A stretch of 64,000 nucleotides of DNA from Paraburkholderia sp. BCC1885 (GCF_900996235.1 NZ_CAAJGM010000111.1:372001-436000); one strand, 5' to 3'. Positions 9,172 through 18,921 are shown, counted from the stretch's first letter. Translations and numbers: made by a program. Notes: generated from the sequence alone by a model not told the origin.

Positions 9172-10032
9172 TCACGCGTCCACGGCGTTGGGCTTTGCGG
9201 CGGGACGGCGCGCGCGGCGGGCAGGTTTGGCTGCGGTTGCGGTAGTTGTCGTCGACGGCGCCGGTTCGGTTTGAGCCGCGGCGGCTGTGCCCGTTTGCGC
9301 GTGGGCGCCGAACCACGCGTCCAGCGCGGCGTCGAGGACGGTATCGAGCGGCGCCGTCGGAAACACCGGACAGGTCAGATTCAGCGACACGATGCCATGC
9401 ATCGTCGCCCACAGCGCCTCCACCCAGACCCCGCTGTCCGCCGATGCCGGCAGACGCCCCGCCGCTTTCAGCTCTTCGAGCGCGCCGACCATCAGGCGTA
9501 TCGAGGCGTCGCTGGAGTCGTCGGAGGCGGCGGGGTTGATAAGGGTGGCGTGCCTTGAATGGCCGCCTGAATCATCCGCCTCGGCGCCGGAGTGGTCATT
9601 CGGCTGTCCGTTCGACTCACTATTGCGGGCCTTGCCCGACGCCTTCGACGCCGCGCCCGTACCGCCAAGCGCCGCACCCAGGTAGGTCGGATCCTCCATG
9701 AAGATCAGCCGGTAAGTTTGCGGATGTGCGACGCCGAACGCCACGTAGGCACGCGCCAGCGCCCGCAGGCGCTCGGCGGGATCGGCAATCTGCGCCAGCG
9801 GCTCAAAGCCGGCGAGCAACTGGGCATAGCCTTGCGCGCAGAGCGCCCGCGCGATCTCGTCACGGCTCGCGAAGTACAGATACAGCGTGGCCGGCGAGTA
9901 TTCGATGGCGTCGGCGATCTTGCGCATCGACAGCGCCGCGAAACCCTCACGGATGACGATGCGCTGAGCGGCCTCGAGGATGCGCTCGCGCAGCGCCTGT
10001 TTCTCGCGGTTCTTTCGTTCATTGATTCCCAT
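9172..10032 (-). CDS. TetR/AcrR family transcriptional repressor
   Basis: A 286-residue regulator with an N-terminal helix-turn-helix (ALSMRKIADAIEYSPATLYLYF, near residues 33-55) and a TetR_C-like ligand domain. The C-terminal 45 residues are Ala/Thr/Arg-rich low complexity. I chose ATG at 10032 (MGINERKNREK) because GGA sits 11 bases upstream. It is divergent from an epimerase gene, and the gap carries two 13-base palindromes that fit a TetR dimer site, so it very likely represses both itself and the epimerase. The inducer is unknown. Confidence 0.9.
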   Translation of the reverse strand: MGINERKNREKQALRERILEAAQRIVIREGFAALSMRKIADAIEYSPATLYLYFASRDEIARALCAQGYAQLLAGFEPLAQIADPAERLRALARAYVAFGVAHPQTYRLIFMEDPTYLGAALGGTGAASKASGKARNSESNGQPNDHSGAEADDSGGHSRHATLINPAASDDSSDASIRLMVGALEELKAAGRLPASADSGVWVEALWATMHGIVSLNLTCPVFPTAPLDTVLDAALDAWFGAHAQTGTAAAAQTEPAPSTTTTATAAKPARRARRPAAKPNAVDA

Positions 10033-10075
10033 GTCAGGCATTTTCCAGTTGACAAACTGAAAAGTCAAATTAAAC

Positions 10076-10102
10076 TGAACACTGTTCACTGAACAATGTT
10101 CA
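10076..10102. promoter_or_regulatory. tandem palindromic operator TGAACANTGTTCA, two copies
   Basis: TGAACACTGTTCA at 10076-10088 and TGAACAATGTTCA at 10090-10102 are both perfect around their central base. Their centres are 14 bases apart, so they lie on nearly the same helix face. They sit in the gap between the divergent TetR regulator and epimerase genes, the expected place for the repressor's binding site. Confidence 0.8.
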
Positions 10103-10142
10103 TAAAAAGTCACTCGATCAATTTTCCGTTCAAGGAGTCGTC

Positions 10143-11111
10143 ATGGAAAACGCAGGGAAAGTCGGCCTGTTCGGCGCTGCCGGAGCCATCGGCAAAAGTA
10201 TCGCTGGCGCGCTCAGCGCCGCGGGACGAGACTATCGCGTCGTCGGACGGTCGCGGGAGTCGCTGGCAGCGGCCTTCGGCCAGGATCCGCATGCGGAGAT
10301 CGTCACGTGGAATCCGGACGAACCGGCCTCGATCGCCGCCGCGGCCGCGAACCTGCAAACCGTTATTTATCTGGTGGGAGTGCCCTACCACCAGTTCGAA
10401 TTGCATCCGCAACTGATGGAAAAGACGCTGGCCGGCCTGACTGCCGCGGGCGTCGAACGCCTGATCCTGATCGGCACGGTCTATCCCTACGGCCGCGCAC
10501 GCAGCCTGCCGGTGACGGAAGACCATCCGCGTGAACCGCATACGTTCAAAGGCCAGATGCGGCTTGCCCAGGAGAAGCTCGTCCTCGAAGCCCACGGCCG
10601 GAATGGGCTCTCGACACTGGTGTTGCGCCTGCCCGACTTCTACGGACCGGGCGTCGAACGCAGCATGCTGGCCGGCGTGTTCGACGGCGCGGCGCGTGGC
10701 ACCCGCGCGCAGATGGTCGGTCCGATCGACGTGCCGCATGAGTTCGTGTTCGTGCCGGATGTCGGACCGGTCGTCGAGACACTCACGCGTACACCCGAAG
10801 CCTATGGCCGCTGGCTGCACCTTGCCGGTCCCGGCACGATCACGCAGCGCGAGGTGGCCGCCAAGGCGTATGCGCTGGCAGGACGCGCACCCCGGCTGAT
10901 GGTCGCCGGCAAGCCGATGCTGCGCGTGCTCGGCCTGTTCAACCCGATCATGCGCGAACTGGTAGAGATGAATTACCTGATGAGCGATCCGGTCGTGCTA
11001 GACGACAGCGCGTTGCAAGGGTTGATCGGCCCGATCAGCAAGACCCCGTATGACGAAGGTATTCGCCTCACGTTGGCGACCGCGCAAGCGGCGCTGAAGG
11101 TCACCGCCTGA
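10143..11111 (+). CDS. NAD-dependent epimerase/dehydratase family protein (extended SDR)
   Basis: A 322-residue atypical or extended short-chain dehydrogenase. The N-terminal Rossmann motif is GLFGAAGAIGKSIAG (residues 8-22). The YPYGRA segment near residue 118 and the K of an FKGQMRLAQEKL helix could form the Y/K pair. AAGGAG lies 6 bases before ATG. The reaction and substrate are unknown. Its position, divergent from a TetR gene with paired operators, suggests induction by a small molecule that it may then modify. Confidence 0.85.
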   Translation: MENAGKVGLFGAAGAIGKSIAGALSAAGRDYRVVGRSRESLAAAFGQDPHAEIVTWNPDEPASIAAAAANLQTVIYLVGVPYHQFELHPQLMEKTLAGLTAAGVERLILIGTVYPYGRARSLPVTEDHPREPHTFKGQMRLAQEKLVLEAHGRNGLSTLVLRLPDFYGPGVERSMLAGVFDGAARGTRAQMVGPIDVPHEFVFVPDVGPVVETLTRTPEAYGRWLHLAGPGTITQREVAAKAYALAGRAPRLMVAGKPMLRVLGLFNPIMRELVEMNYLMSDPVVLDDSALQGLIGPISKTPYDEGIRLTLATAQAALKVTA

Positions 11112-11221
11112 GGTAGCACGCGGACCGCGCAGGCGGTGCTGCTCGCAGGCGGCGCTGCTGACACATTGCGCCTTGCGCCGGGCGTCGCCGCCCGGGCGTG
11201 CTTCGTTGCTTGCGCTCTTGC

Positions 11222-11509
11222 CTACAGTCCAACCACGTTGCCTGGCGGAAAGTGGCCGCTTTTCAGCAGCACAGGCGTGCCGTTGCTGATTTGCAAATGC
11301 TCGCGCGCCACCTCTTCGATCCGTCCGCGCCCCGCGTCGAAGGCGCGCATCCAGCCTTCGCGATCCTCGGAGCATGGGCCGAAATGGTCTTCGAGCGCTT
11401 CGACCGAAATCGCGCACGGCACGGTCTCGCCGTCCACCAACGCGCGGAATACGACGGTCAGATTGGAGTCGCGGTAAGCGGGCGCATCCGCGGGAAACCG
11501 AATTTCCAT
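11222..11509 (-). CDS. DUF1488 family protein
   Basis: A 95-residue protein that resembles DUF1488: MEIRFPADAPAYRDSNLTVVF, then VDGETVPCAISVEALEDHFG, then FDAGRGRIEEVAREHLQISN, ending with a loop GTPVLLKSGHFPP. The family has no assigned function. The start was set at 11509 where the conserved N-terminus begins; the longer open frame is only 5' shadow. Three exact 12-base tandem repeats lie just upstream, between it and the next minus-strand gene. Confidence 0.75.
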   Translation of the reverse strand: MEIRFPADAPAYRDSNLTVVFRALVDGETVPCAISVEALEDHFGPCSEDREGWMRAFDAGRGRIEEVAREHLQISNGTPVLLKSGHFPPGNVVGL

Positions 11510-11572
11510 GGTCGCCTCATCAGAAGAATCCGTTGGGAAGTCGGACGCCATGACAGTGCGCCCGGGGAAGGC

Positions 11573-11608
11573 GGAGTTCGCACCGGAGTTCGCACCGGAG
11601 TTCGCACC
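11573..11608. repeat. three tandem 12-base repeats (GGAGTTCGCACC)
   Basis: Three perfect head-to-tail copies of GGAGTTCGCACC at 11573, 11585 and 11597. They lie between the DUF1488 gene and the small gene at 11664. A copy-number-variable tract is likely; no function is visible. Confidence 0.8.
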
Positions 11609-11663
11609 TATGGTACTCGCGGGACTCAGCCGTGGTCCACTGTCAGATGAGCCTGACGCGTAT

Positions 11664-11939
11664 TCAATTCTGGTCAAGCAGGCGGTCGATGTAGGCTCTC
11701 GCAGCCTGCTCGACATACTCGAGCGCCTGCGTCTCCGTCGAGAAACGATGTTCGTCTCCGAGGTCTACCAGGCTCTCGAAACGGTGCGGGTCGTCCGGAC
11801 CGCGTTCCGACAAACTCACCGAGCCGACGTAGATGCCTTCGGACGCAGCAGCCTCGGGCGCTGCGTCATGCGCGACGACAAGACGCGCGGCGGCACTGAT
11901 GTAATAACCACGGTACGGACCGCTTACACGTTCTGCCAT
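11664..11939 (-). CDS. conserved hypothetical protein
   Basis: A 91-residue soluble protein: MAERVSGPYRGYYISAAARL, an acidic middle (SLSERGPDDPHRFESL), and a C-terminal helix QALEYVEQAARAYIDRLLDQ. The start at 11939 is supported by AGGAG 6 bases upstream. Short proteins with this YRGYYI opening occur in Burkholderiaceae without assigned function. It runs in the same direction as the DUF1488 gene, 155 bases away. Confidence 0.65.
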   Translation of the reverse strand: MAERVSGPYRGYYISAAARLVVAHDAAPEAAASEGIYVGSVSLSERGPDDPHRFESLVDLGDEHRFSTETQALEYVEQAARAYIDRLLDQN

Positions 11940-12193
11940 AACCTTCTCCTCATTCGATTTGTCCGGGCAGCCTTCGTTTTTGAGGCAGCCGGCGAGCACT
12001 TCGAGATCAATCGAACGTGCTCAACAGATATGAGTCACATCTGGACACAATAAGTTCGCCCTGAAGCAAGCATTTGCGTCGCACTTGCCAGGCGCGATGC
12101 GGTCGAACGTGGACGTCCGGCACGATATGTGCGTGAGGCCTGTTCGATCCGGGGACACTATCGTTTTCGCAATCCGCCTAAAGAGGACACACC

Positions 12194-12583
12194 ATGAAGC
12201 AACTTACGCGACGCTTTCGCCCGTCCCGCCGACATCCTGCCAGCAAGGCCGCGTGCGGCATGAGCCGCGGCGGGTTGGCGCGCATCGGCGCCCTGCCCGC
12301 CGCAGTGCTGGTCGCGCTGGCGTTGGGCGCGTGCGCATCGTCGAATACGACTTCGCTCATCAATTTGCCGAATGGCCAAACGGGTTTCGCCGTCAATTGC
12401 AGCGGCGCGAACGCCGATTCGAGCTGGGCATCGTGCTATGTGCAGGCCGGGCAAGCCTGCGGCGCGACCGGCTATGACATCGTCTCCAAAGACAACGATG
12501 AAGGTGGCCCAACCGGCGGCAGCGTCACCAATGTGGTGTCTGCGAACGTGAAGAACCGCTCGATGATCGTGCGCTGCAAATAA
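12194..12583 (+). CDS. putative lipoprotein, small
   Basis: A 129-residue protein with an Arg-rich leader, a hydrophobic segment (near residues 34-48) and a lipobox LGAC with Cys at about residue 50, followed by ASSNTTSLINLP. The mature part, about 80 residues, contains four further cysteines (VNCSGA, ASCYVQ, QACGAT and IVRCK), which could form disulfides in the periplasm. The unusually long pre-lipobox leader suggests that translation may start further inside, at MSRGGLARIG. Function unknown. Confidence 0.7.
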   Translation: MKQLTRRFRPSRRHPASKAACGMSRGGLARIGALPAAVLVALALGACASSNTTSLINLPNGQTGFAVNCSGANADSSWASCYVQAGQACGATGYDIVSKDNDEGGPTGGSVTNVVSANVKNRSMIVRCK

Positions 12584-12610
12584 GGCTCAACGCGAAGGCT
12601 TGACGCGCGC

Positions 12611-12949
12611 TCAGTGCGCCTGCATCTTCGAAAACAGGTTGAGCACGACCACGCCTGAGATGATCAGCCCGAGCCCGATGATCGCAGGCAGGTCGGGTAC
12701 CTGCCGATACAGCACGACCGCGACAAGACTGATCAGGACAATGCCGACGCCCGACCAGATCGCATAGACGATGCCGACCGGAATGCTCCTGAGCGTGAGC
12801 GACAAACAATAGAACGCGATGCCATACCCGAGCACGACCACCATCGCGGGCAACCAGCGCGAGAAACCCTCCGAGGCACGCAGCGCGGAGGTGGCAATCA
12901 CCTCGGCAACGATCGCAATGGCAAGCAGTGCATAAGGAGGCACGCGCAT
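12611..12949 (-). CDS. SMR-family multidrug efflux transporter (EmrE-like)
   Basis: A 112-residue protein with four membrane helices, typical of the small multidrug resistance family. The essential membrane Glu lies in AIVAEVIATSALRASEGF (residues 9-26). The third and fourth helices show GIVYAIWSGVGIVLISL and GLGLIISGVVVLN. It probably works as a dual-topology dimer exchanging protons for cationic drugs. The start was placed at 12949, where the conserved N-terminus begins. It follows the UPF0303 gene by 7 bases in an apparent operon. Confidence 0.92.
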   Translation of the reverse strand: MRVPPYALLAIAIVAEVIATSALRASEGFSRWLPAMVVVLGYGIAFYCLSLTLRSIPVGIVYAIWSGVGIVLISLVAVVLYRQVPDLPAIIGLGLIISGVVVLNLFSKMQAH

Positions 12950-12956
12950 GGCTCGC

Positions 12957-13454
12957 TCACGCCGTGGCAAGCGCGAGCTTGCTGTAGTCGTGACCGAGAT
13001 GCGCGCATAGCGCCTCGACGACCAGTTCGTGATCGGCGCGTTGCGGCAAGCCCGACACCGTGACTGAACCGATCACTCCGGCGCCTGCGACCGTCAGCGG
13101 AAACGCGCCGCCATGCGAGGCATATTCGCTGAACGGCAAGCCGTGCTTTTCGGCCAGCGTGGTGCCGGCCTGTTGCATGCGCAAGCCGAGCGCATACGAG
13201 CTGCGGCGAAAATGCGCCACCGTATTGCCCTTGCGACGCGCCCAATCGACATTGTCCGGTGTCGCACCCGCGAGCAGGCTGAAGAACAGCGGCTGGCCGA
13301 ACGTGCGGACGTCGATGGCAAGCGCGAGCCCACGGGCCTTCGCTACCTCGTGCAGATACGCGCCGAGTTGCCACGCGCGGTCGGCATCGAAATGGGGGAA
13401 CACCAGGGCATTTTCCTGAGCGACAATCGACTGCAGATCGTGAACGATGTCCAT
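12957..13454 (-). CDS. UPF0303 / GlcG-HbpS-like family protein
   Basis: A 165-residue protein of the UPF0303 (heme-degrading/HbpS-like domain) family: [23 protein letters not shown], then [15 protein letters not shown], then [15 protein letters not shown], then [24 protein letters not shown]. The biochemical role is not established; related folds bind heme or small ligands. The start at 13454 was chosen over an upstream in-frame ATG at 13529 because it matches the family N-terminus. It is co-transcribed with the SMR pump. Confidence 0.85.
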   Translation of the reverse strand: MDIVHDLQSIVAQENALVFPHFDADRAWQLGAYLHEVAKARGLALAIDVRTFGQPLFFSLLAGATPDNVDWARRKGNTVAHFRRSSYALGLRMQQAGTTLAEKHGLPFSEYASHGGAFPLTVAGAGVIGSVTVSGLPQRADHELVVEALCAHLGHDYSKLALATA

Positions 13455-13750
13455 GAGCGAATGAAGAACGAGACTGGGAGATGCGCTGCCGCGGCTTGTC
13501 GGATGTCGACGCGTGGCATCAAGGCACACGGCACGGCGACGCAGATGGAAAGAGGATTCTAGCGCAGCGCGTATGAAGTGATGTCGCGATCTCTCTCTCG
13601 GGCGTCGCGCTTATGGCTATGTTTATCATGGGGTCAAGTCCGGCAACCTGTTCATCCAGAACGATCGTCGTTGCGACCGAATACGGCGCGGTGCAAACGT
13701 CCGCGTATATCGTGCCCGGCGCTACGTTGAAGTTCCCTCCTGAAAGGGTA

Positions 13751-13779
13751 TTGCGCTGGTATGTCATTTGTTCTATAAT
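13751..13779 (+). promoter_or_regulatory. sigma70 promoter of tRNA-fMet
   Basis: TTGCGC (13751-13756), a 17-base spacer and a perfect TATAAT (13774-13779), placing the start about 9 bases before the mature tRNA. This is a strong match in box sequence, spacing and position. Confidence 0.8.
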
Positions 13780-13794
13780 CTTTTCTTCGACGGA

Positions 13795-13871
<77 letters not shown>

Positions 13872-13897
13872 AGTCAGCAATATTCGTCGAACCAATG

Positions 13898-13922
13898 AAC
13901 CCGCCTCCGAGCGGGTTTTTTG
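13898..13922 (+). terminator. Rho-independent terminator of tRNA-fMet
   Basis: Stem AACCCGC/GCGGGTT with a 6-base loop followed by a T-rich tract. It ends the tRNA-fMet transcript. Confidence 0.85.
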
Positions 13923-14454
13923 TTTTGCGGCCAACGGCCGACAGTGGTTCGCATCGAACCGAGATCAGCTCGACACTGCATACGATAGAAGATGTAGAGC
14001 GCGACGCCTCCGGGCGAGTGACGCATTTGCATGCGACCTGATCGCCGCTCACCGCTCACGCCCTCATGCATCCGCCGGTTTCGCGGGACTGACGCGCCAC
14101 CAACGATCACGCCCACGGTTTCACAGTTTGCGCACCACGCCGGATCGCCGATAAAGCCAATGCGAATGGATCCATGAAAAACCTGAACCAACGGGCCCAT
14201 GGAGCACCAACTACTTTGAGCCATACTGTGAGCGCCAACTCACATCAGGCACGGCGTCGATACCCCGCCGTCAAATAAGATAGCAATCCTAACTCATCCA
14301 CTCGCTCGGTTTCCCAGCGCTTCTTCCAAATTAGCCATCAGCCCAAGGCTACCCGCACGCCCCGCAGTCCAGACTCACTGCCCTGCACCCGCACCCTCGC
14401 GGCCCCAGCGCGCCCTGGTGATAAACTCCTAACACCATTCTTCGCCCCCCTCCT
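13923..14454. other. intergenic region, 532 bases, no supported gene
   Basis: Lies between the tRNA-fMet terminator and the NUDIX gene. Open frames on both strands here lack ribosome sites and recognisable protein content. The base composition is somewhat less GC-rich than the flanks. I looked for an integrase remnant or att repeat next to the tRNA and saw none. Confidence 0.5.
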
Positions 14455-15000
14455 ATGAAATTCTGTTCTGTCTGCGGCCAGCAGGTCAGCCTGAGCATTC
14501 CGCCGGGCGACAATCGCGAGCGCTTCGTCTGCGCCAGTTGCGGTACCGTGCACTATCAGAATCCGCGCAACGTGGTCGGCACCATCCCTGTTTGGGACGA
14601 CAAGGTGCTGCTGTGCCGTCGCGCCATCGAGCCGCGCTACGGCTATTGGACGTTGCCGGCGGGTTTCATGGAAATGGGCGAGACGACTTCCGAAGGCGCC
14701 TCGCGCGAAACGCTGGAAGAAGCCGGCGCGCGCGTCGAAGTGCAGAGCCTGTTCTCGCTGCTCAACGTGCCGCACGTGCATCAGGTGCATCTGTTTTATC
14801 TGGCGCGGCTGCTCGATCTTGACCTCGACGCCGGCGAGGAAAGTCTCGAAGTGAAGCTCTTCGAGGAACACGAAATTCCGTGGGACGACATCGCCTTCCC
14901 CACCGTCGGCCAGACGCTGCGTTTCTTCTTCGCTGATCGCAAGTCCGGCAGCTACGGCCTGCATACCGGCGACATCTTCCGCTCGCTGCGCGAAGGCTGA
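14455..15000 (+). CDS. NUDIX hydrolase with N-terminal zinc ribbon
   Basis: A 181-residue protein. Residues 1-32 are a zinc ribbon with paired cysteines (CSVCGQ and CASCGT). The NUDIX box follows: [22 protein letters not shown], near residues 68-89, with the catalytic REtlEEaG glutamates intact. Such proteins hydrolyse nucleoside diphosphate-linked substrates. The zinc-ribbon layout recalls NudC-like NADH pyrophosphatases, but the rest is shorter. It is followed 7 bases later by aat, so the two are probably co-transcribed. The substrate is not deducible. Confidence 0.9.
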   Translation: MKFCSVCGQQVSLSIPPGDNRERFVCASCGTVHYQNPRNVVGTIPVWDDKVLLCRRAIEPRYGYWTLPAGFMEMGETTSEGASRETLEEAGARVEVQSLFSLLNVPHVHQVHLFYLARLLDLDLDAGEESLEVKLFEEHEIPWDDIAFPTVGQTLRFFFADRKSGSYGLHTGDIFRSLREG

Positions 15001-15007
15001 CGCGCGC

Positions 15008-15745
15008 ATGGTGCCCTGGCTCGGACCCGACGATCCATTCCCCGCCGTGGAACGCGCGCTTGGCGCGTCGAGCGGCGCGCCGGGGCTGCTCGCCGCCAGC
15101 GCCGACCTGCTGCCGTCGCGGCTCATCGAGGCCTATCGGCGCGGCATCTTTCCCTGGTATTCCGACGGCCAGCCGGTGCTGTGGTGGAGTCCCGATCCGC
15201 GCATGATCCTGCGCCCCGCCGAATTCAAGGTTTCGCCCTCCTTGCGCAAGACGCTCAAGCGCGTGCTGCGCGAGGATGCATGGGAAATCCGCGTCGACCA
15301 CGATTTCGCGGCGGTGATGCGCGCCTGCGCCCAGGCGCCGCGTCGGGGTCAGCGCGGCACGTGGATCACCGCCGACGTGGTGGAAGCCTATTCGTCGCTG
15401 CATCGCGCGGGCGAGGCGCACAGCATCGAGACCTGGTTCGGCGGGCAACGCGTGGGCGGCCTGTATGGCGTGTCGTTCGGGCAGATGTTCTTCGGCGAAT
15501 CGATGTTCGCCGAGGTGACCGACGCGTCGAAAATGGCGCTCTCCGCGCTCGTCGCACACTTGCGACGTCACAAAATAGAAATGATAGACTGCCAGCAGAA
15601 CACGTCGCATCTGGCGTCGCTGGGCGGTCGCGAGATTGCGCGCAAGGCGTTCATCGCGCATGTCCGCGCGTCTGTCGATGCCGCGCCCATCCCCTGGCGC
15701 TTCGACAAGACGGTCCTGCTCGATGTCGTCGCGCCCGCGGCGTAG
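15008..15745 (+). CDS. aat: leucyl/phenylalanyl-tRNA--protein transferase Aat
   Basis: Transfers Leu or Phe from aminoacyl-tRNA to proteins with N-terminal Lys or Arg, marking them for ClpS/ClpAP degradation (N-degron pathway). The 245-residue product shows [27 protein letters not shown] (residues 38-64), the [12 protein letters not shown] segment, [18 protein letters not shown], and [17 protein letters not shown]. Length is typical. It is followed by bpt, which makes the complementary branch of the same pathway, 68 bases downstream. Confidence 0.96.
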   Translation: MVPWLGPDDPFPAVERALGASSGAPGLLAASADLLPSRLIEAYRRGIFPWYSDGQPVLWWSPDPRMILRPAEFKVSPSLRKTLKRVLREDAWEIRVDHDFAAVMRACAQAPRRGQRGTWITADVVEAYSSLHRAGEAHSIETWFGGQRVGGLYGVSFGQMFFGESMFAEVTDASKMALSALVAHLRRHKIEMIDCQQNTSHLASLGGREIARKAFIAHVRASVDAAPIPWRFDKTVLLDVVAPAA

Positions 15746-15813
15746 CCAGCAAAGCCGGGCCCGCTGATACCGCCGCGGGATTGAACACCAGAGACGCTTC
15801 GAGAGCTGCCAAC

Positions 15814-16635
15814 GTGACGCACCCCAACGAGCTGCCGCTTTCACCCCTTTCCGCGCTGCAATTCTATGCAACAGCGCCCTACCCCTGCAGCTATCTGGAG
15901 GGGCGCGTGGCGCGCTCGCAGGTCGCCACGCCCAGTCACCTGATCAATTCGGACGTTTATACCGATCTCGTCAAGGCGGGCTTCCGCCGCTCCGGCGTGT
16001 TTACCTACCGCCCCTATTGCGACGGTTGCCGCGCCTGTGTGCCGGTGCGTGTGCCGGTGGACCGGTTCGAGCCGAACCGCACCCAGCGCAAGGTCTGGAA
16101 AAAGCACGGCGGCCTGATCGCCACGGTCGCCCCGCTGCACTACGACGAAGAGCACTACGCGCTGTACATGCGTTACCAGTCGGCGCGCCACGCGGGCGGC
16201 GGCATGGACCGCGACAGCCGCGACCAGTACGAGCAGTTTCTGCTGCAAAGCCGGATCAACTCGCGGCTCGTCGAATTCCGCGAGCCGCTCGCCGCGCATC
16301 CCGACGGGCCGGGCATTTTGCGCATGATCAGCATGATCGACATCCTCGGCGACGGCCTGTCCTCGGTCTATACGTTCTTCGAGCCCGGTCTCGCCCACAG
16401 CAGTTTCGGCACCTACAACATCTACTGGCAGATCGAGCAGGCGCGCAGCCTGAGACTGCCCTATGTGTATCTCGGCTACTGGATCCGCGAAAGCCAGAAA
16501 ATGGCCTATAAGGCCAATTTCCGGCCGCTCGAAGGCCTCGTGGACGGCAACTGGAAAACGCTCGATCCGCGCAGTCTCGAACTGGCGCCGGTCGACGCCG
16601 CCATTCAGGGTCGGCGCGGCCCGGTGCGGCTGTGA
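15814..16635 (+). CDS. bpt: aspartate/glutamate leucyltransferase Bpt (ate family)
   Basis: Adds Leu to proteins with N-terminal Asp or Glu, feeding the ClpS/ClpAP pathway. The 273-residue product has the ATE N-domain ([15 protein letters not shown], then [23 protein letters not shown] with its cysteine pair) and the ATE C-domain ([13 protein letters not shown] VYTFFEPG, then [13 protein letters not shown] and YVYLGYWI). I assigned a GTG start at 15814 ([13 protein letters not shown]); the open frame extends far upstream within aat but in a different frame. Members of this size are Bpt in beta-proteobacteria rather than eukaryotic-type Ate1. Confidence 0.93.
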   Translation: MTHPNELPLSPLSALQFYATAPYPCSYLEGRVARSQVATPSHLINSDVYTDLVKAGFRRSGVFTYRPYCDGCRACVPVRVPVDRFEPNRTQRKVWKKHGGLIATVAPLHYDEEHYALYMRYQSARHAGGGMDRDSRDQYEQFLLQSRINSRLVEFREPLAAHPDGPGILRMISMIDILGDGLSSVYTFFEPGLAHSSFGTYNIYWQIEQARSLRLPYVYLGYWIRESQKMAYKANFRPLEGLVDGNWKTLDPRSLELAPVDAAIQGRRGPVRL

Positions 16636-16816
16636 CGCTAGCGGCCACGCCGCAGCAAGTCTCCACGCCAACACACCACGCCCCCGCCGCGACAGCAGCA
16701 CGGCGGACGCCGCTCAAAACCCGCGCGCATCCTCCGCTCCCCGCCTGGCCGCCCTGCCGTCCCATTAAAGCCGGTAAAATGCTGGGTCCTCATTTTTAGC
16801 CGCCCGGCTCCGCCCC

Positions 16817-17839
16817 GTGTTCAGTTCCCTCTACCCGCTCATCCGCGCCCAACTCTTTCGCATGGACGCGGAAGACGCTCACCACCTGACCTTGCGCCTG
16901 CTCGGCGCGGCCGGCCGTACCGGCCTCGCGGGCGCGCTCGCGGCGCGTGTGCCCGATGCGCCGCGCACCGTGATGGGGCTCACCTTCCGCAATCCGGTGG
17001 GGCTCGCCGCCGGGCTGGACAAGGATGGTGCGTGCATCGACGGACTGGCCGCGCTCGGTTTCGGCTTTATCGAAGTGGGTACCGTCACGCCGCGTCCGCA
17101 GCCGGGCAATCCGCGCCCGCGCATGTTCCGTCTGCCCGAGGCCGGCGGGGTGATCAACCGCATGGGGTTCAACAACGCCGGGGTCGACCAGTTCGTCAAG
17201 AACGTGCAGGCGGCGCGCTATCGCGGCACGCTCGGCCTGAACATCGGCAAAAACGCCGACACGCCGATCGAACGGGCCGCCGAGGACTATCTGTATTGCC
17301 TCGAGCGCGTGTATCCGTTTGCCAGCTACGTGACGGTCAACATCTCCTCGCCGAACACCAAGAATCTGCGTCAGTTACAGGGCGCGGATGAACTCGACGC
17401 CCTGCTCGCCGCGCTGAAGGACAAGCAGCAGCGCCTCGCCGACCTGCACGGCAAGCTGGTGCCGCTCGCGCTGAAAATCGCGCCGGACCTCGACGACGAG
17501 CAGATCAAATCGATCGCCGACACCCTGCTGCGCCATCGCTTCGAAGGCGTGATCGCCACCAACACGACGCTCGCGCGCAGCGCCGTCGCGGGTCTGCCGC
17601 ATGCGGAGGAAAGCGGCGGTCTCTCAGGCAAGCCGGTGTTCGATGCATCGAATGAGGTGATTCGCAAACTGCGCGCCGAAGTCGGCGACACGGTGCCGAT
17701 CATCGGCGTCGGCGGCATTTTCTCCGGCGAGGACGCGCGCGCCAAGCTCGCGGCCGGCGCAGCGCTGGTGCAGCTCTACACCGGCTTCATCTATCGCGGC
17801 CCAGCCTTGGTGGCCGAATGCGCGCAGGCGTTGGCTTAA
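16817..17839 (+). CDS. pyrD: dihydroorotate dehydrogenase (quinone), class 2
   Basis: Fourth step of pyrimidine synthesis: oxidises dihydroorotate to orotate using FMN and passes electrons to membrane quinones. The 340-residue, GTG-started protein has the N-terminal membrane-associating helices of class 2 ([23 protein letters not shown]), then [25 protein letters not shown], the catalytic-serine region [12 protein letters not shown], and [20 protein letters not shown]. It sits downstream of aat-bpt with its own 180-base leader. Confidence 0.96.
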   Translation: MFSSLYPLIRAQLFRMDAEDAHHLTLRLLGAAGRTGLAGALAARVPDAPRTVMGLTFRNPVGLAAGLDKDGACIDGLAALGFGFIEVGTVTPRPQPGNPRPRMFRLPEAGGVINRMGFNNAGVDQFVKNVQAARYRGTLGLNIGKNADTPIERAAEDYLYCLERVYPFASYVTVNISSPNTKNLRQLQGADELDALLAALKDKQQRLADLHGKLVPLALKIAPDLDDEQIKSIADTLLRHRFEGVIATNTTLARSAVAGLPHAEESGGLSGKPVFDASNEVIRKLRAEVGDTVPIIGVGGIFSGEDARAKLAAGAALVQLYTGFIYRGPALVAECAQALA

Positions 17840-17962
17840 ACTGAAACTGTGACGAACAAACCGGTCCGCGGCATCCCAAGGCGGAACGTGCCGAAGCGAC
17901 AGGCAAAACCCGACCGGCGCCCCGGCACGCCAGGGTCCGACCAGGTTATATAGGCATAAACA

Positions 17963-17979
17963 AACAGTATTTAACTGTT
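17963..17979. promoter_or_regulatory. inverted repeat AACAGT-N5-ACTGTT upstream of the solute-binding gene
   Basis: A perfect 6-base inverted repeat with a 5-base AT spacer, in the AT-rich region 74 bases before the start codon at 18053. It overlaps TTGATA at 17978-17983. A regulator site is plausible; no promoter -10 box was confirmed. Confidence 0.45.
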
Positions 17980-18052
17980 GATAGTCTGCCTTGTTATCCT
18001 TTCCGCTGTTTAAACCGCCTTCACGGGCAACCAGCACAAATAAAGGAACACG

Positions 18053-18850
18053 ATGAAGTTTGGCTCGCTAAAAAACATTCTGGTAGCCGCCCTGATTGGC
18101 GCCTCGTTCACCGCCGTCGCCGCCCACGCGGACGACCTGCTCGACCAGGTCAAGCAACGCGGCACGCTGCGCATCGGTCTTGAAGGCACGTTCCCGCCGT
18201 TCGATTCGAAGGCGCCCTCGGGTGAGCTGGTCGGCTTCGACGTGGATATCGCCAAGGCGGTCGCCGCCAGGCTCGGCGTGAAGCCCGAATTCGTCACTAC
18301 CGAATGGAGCGGCATCATCGCCGGCCTGCAGGCCGGCAAGTTCGACGTGATCGTCAACCAGGTCGGCATTACCGATGCCCGCAAGCAGGTGCTCGACTTC
18401 TCGCCGGGCTACACGTTCTCGGCGGCGCAACTGATCCAGCGTAAAGACGACAACCGCCAGTTCAAGACGCTCGACGACCTGAAGGGCAAGAAGCTCGGCG
18501 TCGGCCTCGGCACCAACTACATGGACATGGCGAAGTCGGTGCCCGGCATCGACGTGAAGACCTATCCGGGCGCGCCCGAGTATCTGGCCGACCTCGCCGC
18601 CGGCCGTCTGGACGCGGCGCTCAACGACCGTCTGATGCTCGCTTACCTGCTGAAGACCTCGCCGCTGCCGCTGCGCACCGGCGCGATGGTCGGTGCGGGG
18701 ACGCCGTCGGGCATTCCGTTCAAGAAGGGCAATCCGAAGTTCGCCAAGGCGATCGACGACGCCATGACACAGCTCGAAGCCGACGGCACCTTCGCGAAGA
18801 TCTCGGACAAGTGGTTCGGCATCGACGTGACCAAGCCCGTCACGAACTGA
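18053..18850 (+). CDS. polar amino-acid ABC transporter solute-binding protein (cystine-like)
   Basis: A 265-residue periplasmic binding protein, family 3. The signal peptide is cleaved after AHA (about residue 24). Mature features are GTLRIGLEGTFPPFDSK, LVGFDVDIAKAVAARLG, then DVIVNQVGITDARKQVLDFS, then LKGKKLGVGLGTNYMDM and the C-terminal DKWFGIDVT. The NQVGITDxRK segment is most like cystine-binding proteins (FliY/TcyJ), so cystine or a close relative is the likely ligand. AAGGA lies 6 bases before ATG. A permease follows, but an intrinsic terminator lies between. Confidence 0.88.
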   Translation: MKFGSLKNILVAALIGASFTAVAAHADDLLDQVKQRGTLRIGLEGTFPPFDSKAPSGELVGFDVDIAKAVAARLGVKPEFVTTEWSGIIAGLQAGKFDVIVNQVGITDARKQVLDFSPGYTFSAAQLIQRKDDNRQFKTLDDLKGKKLGVGLGTNYMDMAKSVPGIDVKTYPGAPEYLADLAAGRLDAALNDRLMLAYLLKTSPLPLRTGAMVGAGTPSGIPFKKGNPKFAKAIDDAMTQLEADGTFAKISDKWFGIDVTKPVTN

Positions 18851-18921
18851 CCGATCGGCTAGACGCCTGGCTGCGTAGGTCGGCGCGACATGCGCCAACC
18901 GCGACGGCCGGCGCGGCGCCC

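Noticed and set aside
13519..13767. 82-codon open frame on the minus strand beside tRNA-fMet
   Set aside because: No ribosome site, no family resemblance, and it abuts the tRNA promoter; could be decayed coding DNA, but not supportable as a gene.
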